A DNA stretch of 17,226 bases, taken from contig DEFE01000020.1 of the NCBI GenBank assembly GCA_002350625.1, positions 91,132-108,357 on the forward strand, given 5' to 3'. Origin of the DNA: Lachnospiraceae bacterium UBA2860 (lineage in GTDB: Bacteria; Bacillota; Clostridia; Lachnospirales; Lachnospiraceae). The translations under genes were made by a program, and so were the position numbers. Within the stretch, counting starts at the first letter, position 1. Every line of letters begins with the position of its first letter. Under the pieces are notes generated by a model. It was not told the DNA's origin and did not search any database. It saw only the letters and a program-made list of their open reading frames with translations. Positions 12,763 through 17,226 of the stretch are shown here, one piece after another.

Positions 12763-14612
12763 ACTTCAGTCCCTTGTTCTGTGCCTTGCTCTATGCCTTG
12801 CTCGGTAAACAGTGCCTCAAATTCCTCGCGCCCGATCTTCTCCTTCTCAAGAAGGAGCGCCGCGCACCTGTCGAGCACGCCGCGGTTTTCCGCGATGTAA
12901 TGCTGCGCGTCCGCGTAGCACTTCTCGATGATGGCGCGCACCTCGGCGTCGATCTTCGAGGCGGTCGCGTCGCTGAAATTCCGGGTCTTTTCAAAGTCCC
13001 TGCCGATGAAGACCTCGTCAGCGCTCTCGTAGGAGACGTGGCCGAGCTCGGCGGAGAAGCCGTATTTCATTACCATCGCCTTGGCTGTCGCCGTGGCGGA
13101 TTTGAGATCCTGCGAGGCGCCGGTCGTCACGTCGTCGAAGACCAGCTCCTCCGCGACGCGCCCGCCGAGCGCGACGATGATATCCTGCATCATGCGGCCG
13201 CGCGTGCTGAAGATCTCATCCTTTTCGGGGAGCGGCATCGTGTAGCCGGCCGCGCCCATGCCGGTCGGAATGATGGACACCGAGTAGACCGGGCCCACAT
13301 CCGGCAGCACGTGGAAGAGGATCGCGTGGCCCGCTTCGTGGTAGGCCGTGATCCGCTTGTCCTTCTCGGACATCACTTTGCTGCGCTTCTCCGCGCCGAT
13401 GCCGACCTTGATGAAGGCTGCGCGGATATCATTCATGAGGATGTAGCCGCGGCCCGTCTTCGCCGCGCCGATGGCGGCTTCATTGAGCAGATTCTCGAGG
13501 TCGGCCCCGGAGAATCCCGCCGTCGTCTGGGCGATCTGCTTCAGGTCCACGTCGTCGCCGAGGGGCTTCCCTGCGGCGTGCACCTTGAGGATCTCCTCGC
13601 GGCCCTTGACGTCCGGCATGCCGACGGCGATCTTTCTGTCGAAACGGCCCGGGCGGAGGATCGCGGGATCGAGGATGTCAACGCGGTTCGTCGCCGCCAT
13701 GACGATGATGCCCTCGTTGACGCCGAAGCCGTCCATCTCCACGAGGAGCTGGTTTAAGGTCTGCTCTCTCTCGTCGTGGCCGCCGCCAAGGCCCGCGCCT
13801 CTTCTCCGTGCGACCGCGTCGATCTCGTCGATGAAGACGATGCAGGGGTGGTTCTTCTTGGCGTCCTCAAAGAGGTCGCGGACGCGGCTCGCGCCGACGC
13901 CGACGAACATCTCCACGAAATCGGAGCCGGAGATGGAGAAGAAGGGCACGCCCGCCTCTCCGGCGACTGCTTTCGCGATCAGCGTCTTGCCGGTGCCGGG
14001 AGGGCCGACGAGGATCACGCCCTTCGGGATCCTCGCGCCGACCTTCGTGTACTTGGCCGGATCGCGCAGGAAATCGACGATCTCGAGAAGGTCCTCTTTC
14101 TCTTCGTCGAGACCGGCGACATTGTCGAAGGTGACGCGGTTATCCTTCTCTGAATACATCTGGGCGCGGCTCTTGCCGAAATTCATCATCTGTGAATTGG
14201 TGCCGCCGGCCTGCCGATTCATGAACATGATCAGCATGAACATGCAGACCGCCATGAGGATAACGGGCAGGATCGTCGTCAGGAAGATGGACTCTTGGCG
14301 GACGGCCTCGACCGTGACGCGCACCGCCGGGTAGGACGTGCTCAGCATCTCGCGGATCGCATTGACGTCAGTGTCGTTGAAGGAAACGGTTCTGTCCTCC
14401 GTCCGCATGACGGTCACTTCACCCGTCGGGACCTGGGCGTTCGGCCGGATCGACACCCCGGCGACGCGGCCGGCGCTCAGGTCCTGCCGGAAGTCGCTGT
14501 AGGTGTAGCCCGACATGTCGGTGCCCCTGCCCGAGATCGCGTAGAGACACGCGACGAAGGCCGCGATCATGATGACGTAGATCAATATGCTTCTTGTGGG
14601 TCTTGCGTACAA
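12759..14612 (-). CDS. ftsH: ATP-dependent zinc metalloprotease FtsH
   Basis: FtsH is a membrane-anchored hexameric AAA protease that removes misfolded and short-lived membrane and cytosolic proteins. The 617 residues show an N-terminal helix (ILIYVIMIAAFVACLYAI), a short extracytoplasmic domain, a second helix (about 110-131), AAA Walker A GPPGTGKT (203-210), Walker B FIDEID, the second region of homology ending RPGRFDR, and the protease motif HEAGH (425-429) with the third zinc ligand Asp at about 502 in TGASQDL. The start is TTG at 14612, with GGAGG eight bases upstream and no nearby ATG in frame; the stop of hpt is three bases before. The C-terminus is a short run of TEQG/IEQG repeats. 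The gene overlaps the next one by four bases. Confidence 0.95.
   Translation of the reverse strand: MYARPTRSILIYVIMIAAFVACLYAISGRGTDMSGYTYSDFRQDLSAGRVAGVSIRPNAQVPTGEVTVMRTEDRTVSFNDTDVNAIREMLSTSYPAVRVTVEAVRQESIFLTTILPVILMAVCMFMLIMFMNRQAGGTNSQMMNFGKSRAQMYSEKDNRVTFDNVAGLDEEKEDLLEIVDFLRDPAKYTKVGARIPKGVILVGPPGTGKTLIAKAVAGEAGVPFFSISGSDFVEMFVGVGASRVRDLFEDAKKNHPCIVFIDEIDAVARRRGAGLGGGHDEREQTLNQLLVEMDGFGVNEGIIVMAATNRVDILDPAILRPGRFDRKIAVGMPDVKGREEILKVHAAGKPLGDDVDLKQIAQTTAGFSGADLENLLNEAAIGAAKTGRGYILMNDIRAAFIKVGIGAEKRSKVMSEKDKRITAYHEAGHAILFHVLPDVGPVYSVSIIPTGMGAAGYTMPLPEKDEIFSTRGRMMQDIIVALGGRVAEELVFDDVTTGASQDLKSATATAKAMVMKYGFSAELGHVSYESADEVFIGRDFEKTRNFSDATASKIDAEVRAIIEKCYADAQHYIAENRGVLDRCAALLLEKEKIGREEFEALFTEQGIEQGTEQGTEV
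12764..12806 (-). repeat. 12-bp tandem repeats at the ftsH 3' end
   Basis: The last codons of ftsH encode TEQG-IEQG-TEQG-TEV from a 12-bp unit repeated three times plus a partial copy, just before the ATGA overlap with the glucan hydrolase. FtsH tails vary between species, so copy number is probably neutral for protease activity. Confidence 0.65.
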
Positions 14613-14615
14613 ACC

Positions 14616-15152
14616 TTATTCCTCCACAACCGCAATGTACGGAAGATTGCGGTAATTCTGCTGGTAATCCATGCCGCATCCGAGCACGAAGCGGTCTTCG
14701 ATGACAAAGCCGGTGTAGTCGACCTTGACGTCTCTCTCCCGCCTGTCCGGCTTGTCGAGCAGCGTGCAGAGCTTCAGCGACGCCGGGTTCCTGCTCTGAA
14801 GGATCCCGAGCAGATAGTACAGCGTGCGGCCGGAGTCGATGATGTCCTCCACGACGATCACGTCCTTCCCCGCGAGCGGCTCGTCAAGGTCCTTGATGAT
14901 CTTCACGACGCCCGTGGATTTGAAGTCGTTGCCGTAGCTCGACACGGACATGAAGTCGAGCGACACGGGGATGTCCTCGCTGATCTGGCGGGAAAGCAGC
15001 GTCATGAAATACACGCCGCCCTTCAGGACACAGATCATGTGGATGGATTTGCCTGCGTAGTCGCGGCTGATCTCCTCGCCGAGCTCGCGGATTCTCTCCT
15101 CTACCTTTTCCTGCGGAATCATGACACCGAATTTCTTGCTGATCTCACTCAT
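14616..15152 (-). CDS. hpt: Hypoxanthine(-guanine) phosphoribosyltransferase
   Basis: The 178-residue purine salvage enzyme converts hypoxanthine or guanine plus PRPP into IMP or GMP. The PRPP-binding loop VIVVEDIIDSGRTL (about 98-111) is complete, with upstream VLKGG (about 42-46) and downstream base-contacting LLDKPDRR (about 131-138) and FVIEDRFVLGCGMDY. Length is normal. AGGAGG lies seven bases before the ATG. The start overlaps the end of tilS by eight bases, and ftsH follows three bases after the stop. This is the standard Firmicutes order. Confidence 0.95.
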   Translation of the reverse strand: MSEISKKFGVMIPQEKVEERIRELGEEISRDYAGKSIHMICVLKGGVYFMTLLSRQISEDIPVSLDFMSVSSYGNDFKSTGVVKIIKDLDEPLAGKDVIVVEDIIDSGRTLYYLLGILQSRNPASLKLCTLLDKPDRRERDVKVDYTGFVIEDRFVLGCGMDYQQNYRNLPYIAVVEE

Positions 15153-16734
15153 AGTCTGCCTCCTGATTGTTGAAAACTTTCAGCACAAGCGCCTGCGACG
15201 TCTCCTCCGTGATCCGGTAGCTGTAGCCGAGCCGCATGCCGATCACCCAGACGATCTCGCTGCCGTCCGCGACGAGCGGGATGCTGCCGCGCTTTTCCTT
15301 CGGCACCTTCTCATCCGTGAAATAATCCGAGAGACGTTTTCTCGCGCCGTCGCTTCTTGTCACCAGATAGTCTCCCGGCCGTCTGGTTCTGATAAGAAGC
15401 GTACCCTTTATTTTACCATAGTCGATATATTTCGTATACCGTTTTTCCTCTAAGACCTGCGGCACGGCCGGGGCGAAATCCGCCGTTACCTTGAGGACAG
15501 TGGCGGCTGTCCCGTCTGTCGGGAAGCGCATGTCTTTGCCGGCTGCCTCATCTCCGGGGAGGCATAAACCAGTACAGACGGCCTCCTCTCCCGGGATCAG
15601 CGGCACCGCCGGACATGCATCCGCATATGCTGCCGTGCCTTCTCGCCCTGCATCCGCGGTTCCCCGTCCTGCATCAGCAGTTCGCCTCGAAAATGCCTCC
15701 GCCGCTTCCTCCCGCCGCATCAGGCGCACGCCTCCCGTGACGCGCTCGGCGAGGAGGCCGCCCGGCAGGTCGAGCCGCTTGCCCGTCTCTTTCCCGAGCA
15801 GCGCGCGCAGATCCCTGATGTGCACGCGCCCCAGATCCCGCGCGCTTCCCGCCGCCTGCGCGGCTGCCATCCGCAGGATCTCGCTCACCATTGCTGGCAT
15901 CTCGCGCTCCGCGAGCGCCTCCCCGATGAGGAGGCCCGTCCCGTCCGCCCGGACATAGCGCGGACAGCGGCTCTCCGCCTCCGCCGTGAGGAAGTCCGCC
16001 GTCTCGGCGGCCGAAGACGCGAGCTCCGACAGGTGCTCCACCGCGCCGCTGTTGACCTCGCTCGTGAGGAGCGGCAGGACGTGGTGCCGGATCCGGTTCC
16101 GCGCCGCGTCCGCTTCGGCGTTGGTGCTGTCCGTGCAATAGGCAAAGCCATTTTCGTGCAGTGCTTCTTCGATCTCACGCCGCCGAAGGCCGAGCAGCGG
16201 CCGGAGAATCCGGATGCGTGGCTCGTCACCGTCAAGGAGCGAGACCGGGCGCATCGCGGCAAGTCCTGTCACGCCCGTGCCCCGCGCCGCGCGAAAGAGC
16301 ACGCTCTCGGCCAGGTCGTCCATGTGATGTGCGAGGGCGATGAAAATGCCTCCGCCGGAAGCTTCTTCCCTGAGCCAGGCATCCGCCGCCTCCCGGAAGG
16401 CCTGTCTGCGGAGGATCCGCCCCGTCTCTTCGAGGGACAGGCCGCGCGCGGCCGCTTCCTTCGGCACGTCGAAATGGCGGACCATGAGCGGAACGCATAG
16501 CTCCTCACAGAGCCTTCTCACGAAGGCTTCATCGCGGTCCGCCTCCGCCCCGCGGATGCCGTGGTGGACGTGCAGGGCGCGCAGGCGGATCCCGGGCTCA
16601 TCCCTTAAGAGGACCAGCAGGCGCAAAAGAAAAACCGAGTCTGCACCGCCGGACAGACCGCAGATGACGCGGTCCGTTCCGGCCGGCAGCCCGGCCTCAA
16701 GTATCTGATTTTGCATTCGGTAAAACTGCTGCAT
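15145..16734 (-). CDS. tilS: tRNA(Ile)-lysidine synthase TilS
   Basis: TilS attaches lysine to C34 of the CAU-anticodon tRNA-Ile with ATP, changing its decoding to AUA. The N-terminal N-type ATP pyrophosphatase has the PP-loop GLSGGADSVFLL (SGGADS at 28-33), HVHHGIRG, and HHMDDLAESVLFR (about 137), and ends with STNAEADAARNRIRHHVLPLL (about 204-224). The C-terminal domain carries RRPGDYL and KRLSDYFTDEKVPKEKR (about 453-483). At 529 residues it is longer than most, because an Ala/Gly-rich linker (about 345-415) with a short tandem repeat lies between the domains. The ATG at 16734 has no recognisable ribosome binding site; it stands 16 bases after the divIC stop, so re-initiation is likely. 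ATG 16716 is an alternative but has none either. Confidence 0.93.
   Translation of the reverse strand: MQQFYRMQNQILEAGLPAGTDRVICGLSGGADSVFLLRLLVLLRDEPGIRLRALHVHHGIRGAEADRDEAFVRRLCEELCVPLMVRHFDVPKEAAARGLSLEETGRILRRQAFREAADAWLREEASGGGIFIALAHHMDDLAESVLFRAARGTGVTGLAAMRPVSLLDGDEPRIRILRPLLGLRRREIEEALHENGFAYCTDSTNAEADAARNRIRHHVLPLLTSEVNSGAVEHLSELASSAAETADFLTAEAESRCPRYVRADGTGLLIGEALAEREMPAMVSEILRMAAAQAAGSARDLGRVHIRDLRALLGKETGKRLDLPGGLLAERVTGGVRLMRREEAAEAFSRRTADAGRGTADAGREGTAAYADACPAVPLIPGEEAVCTGLCLPGDEAAGKDMRFPTDGTAATVLKVTADFAPAVPQVLEEKRYTKYIDYGKIKGTLLIRTRRPGDYLVTRSDGARKRLSDYFTDEKVPKEKRGSIPLVADGSEIVWVIGMRLGYSYRITEETSQALVLKVFNNQEADYE
15628..15678 (-). repeat. In-frame 21-24-bp tandem repeat in the tilS linker
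   Basis: The frame encodes TADAGRG, then TADAGREG, then the degenerate TAAYADA. The nucleotide units share ACNGCNGATGCAGG and differ by one codon in length. It is in the non-conserved linker between the catalytic and C-terminal domains. Confidence 0.6.
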
Positions 16735-16750
16735 GCCAAGTCAGCGTGTG

Positions 16751-17086
16751 TCAATCCTGGGGGCGGAAGATGACCTCGTCGCTCTCGACGAGACCCAGCC
16801 GGTCCTTTGCGGCCTGCTTCAGATATTCATCTGACTGCATATATTCCCGCAGAGACTCGATGCTTTCCGTCCGCATCTCTTCACTCGCGATCTCCTCCTC
16901 AAGTGTCTGTCTGTGCGCTTCGTTCTCGTCGATCCTGCGGTTCAGCCGCAGGCCCTCGATGATCAGAACCGCAAACAGCAGGGTCACGACCGCGACAATC
17001 CCGATCATGGCCAGGCGGTTTTCCTGCGACGCGCGGGATCGCCTCCCCCGTCTCTTCTTACCCTTCCTGCTGCTCAAACACTTCAC
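16751..17086 (-). CDS. divIC: DivIC/FtsB-like septum formation initiator
   Basis: This bitopic division protein of 111 residues or slightly fewer has a strongly basic cytoplasmic N-terminus (SSRKGKKRRGRRSR), one membrane helix (LAMIGIVAVVTLLFAVLIIEGL), a coiled coil (LNRRIDENEAHRQTLEEEIASEE) and the family end motif YLKQAAKDRLGLVESDEVIF. It joins FtsL and DivIB in the septal complex. Two starts compete: GTG 17086, with GAGGG immediately next to it, and TTG 17077, with GAGGGG eight bases upstream. The second has better spacing. Upstream, 17087-17226 holds no gene; a TATGAT box on the minus strand (17207-17202) could be the -10 of the operon promoter, whose -35 would fall at or beyond the window edge. 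Confidence 0.88.
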   Translation of the reverse strand: MKCLSSRKGKKRRGRRSRASQENRLAMIGIVAVVTLLFAVLIIEGLRLNRRIDENEAHRQTLEEEIASEEMRTESIESLREYMQSDEYLKQAAKDRLGLVESDEVIFRPQD

Positions 17087-17226
17087 CCCTCATGGCAATT
17101 ATGTACCCGTCTTGCTGCTGTCTGATGCTCCCGCGCCTCATAGCCGCTTCTTAAGCAGCTTTTCCGTTCTCCCCTGCGGCTTCTCCGCGCCCCTTTATCC
17201 TATCATAATCCCCGTAAATGCGCAAA

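Noticed and set aside
10288..12900. An 870-codon open frame on the plus strand opposite the glucan hydrolase
   Set aside because: It mirrors the GC-rich third positions of the real gene, gives a low-complexity Arg/Val/Glu/Asp-rich protein with no recognisable domain, and crosses several gene boundaries.

Overview
The window looks like chromosomal DNA from a fairly GC-rich Clostridia-type Firmicute, most likely a Lachnospiraceae-like gut anaerobe. The grounds are the conserved Firmicutes block divIC-tilS-hpt-ftsH, strong AGGAGG-type ribosome binding sites, proteins of Clostridia-typical families (DUF975, a MoeA-like molybdopterin-binding protein, a GH13 neopullulanase, a UvrA-like protein without the UvrB-binding domain) and a TxpA-like small toxin. 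The taxonomic assignment is inference from gene content. No rRNA, tRNA, CRISPR array, insertion sequence or phage gene was recognised.

Layout. (1) 1-1116, plus strand: the 3' part of a GPH-family sugar/cation symporter, ending in a hairpin terminator that it shares with the convergent gene. (2) 1213-5440, minus strand: a UvrA-like ATPase, then an unrecognised small protein, then a membrane-anchored GGDEF diguanylate cyclase with its own promoter. (3) 5460-6857: a more AT-rich, gene-poor island. It holds a candidate type I toxin-antitoxin pair (36-residue membrane peptide on minus, convergent short antisense RNA on plus), two strong stem-loop structures of unknown role, and one lone type IV pilin/pseudopilin gene with repeated GGTCACAT boxes and a structured leader. 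(4) 6858-17086, minus strand: a nearly continuous gene run, read right to left: divIC, tilS, hpt, ftsH, a GH13 alpha-glucan hydrolase, two membrane proteins of unknown function, a ModC-like ABC ATPase and a MoeA-like protein.

The right-hand run joins housekeeping functions (division, tRNA-Ile lysidinylation, purine salvage, membrane proteolysis) to an alpha-glucan hydrolase by overlapping or nearly touching reading frames. The lower part (modC-moeA) points to molybdate uptake and molybdenum cofactor handling, although no modA or modB is present. Short tandem duplications recur in this run: 27 bp inside modC, 21-24 bp inside tilS, 12 bp at the ftsH tail, and 28-32 bp in two intergenic gaps.

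The most interesting item is the candidate type I toxin-antitoxin locus at 5471-5777, whose toxin is too short for ordinary gene callers. The unexplained stem-loops at 5842-5947 and the pilin control region at 6553-6739 come next.
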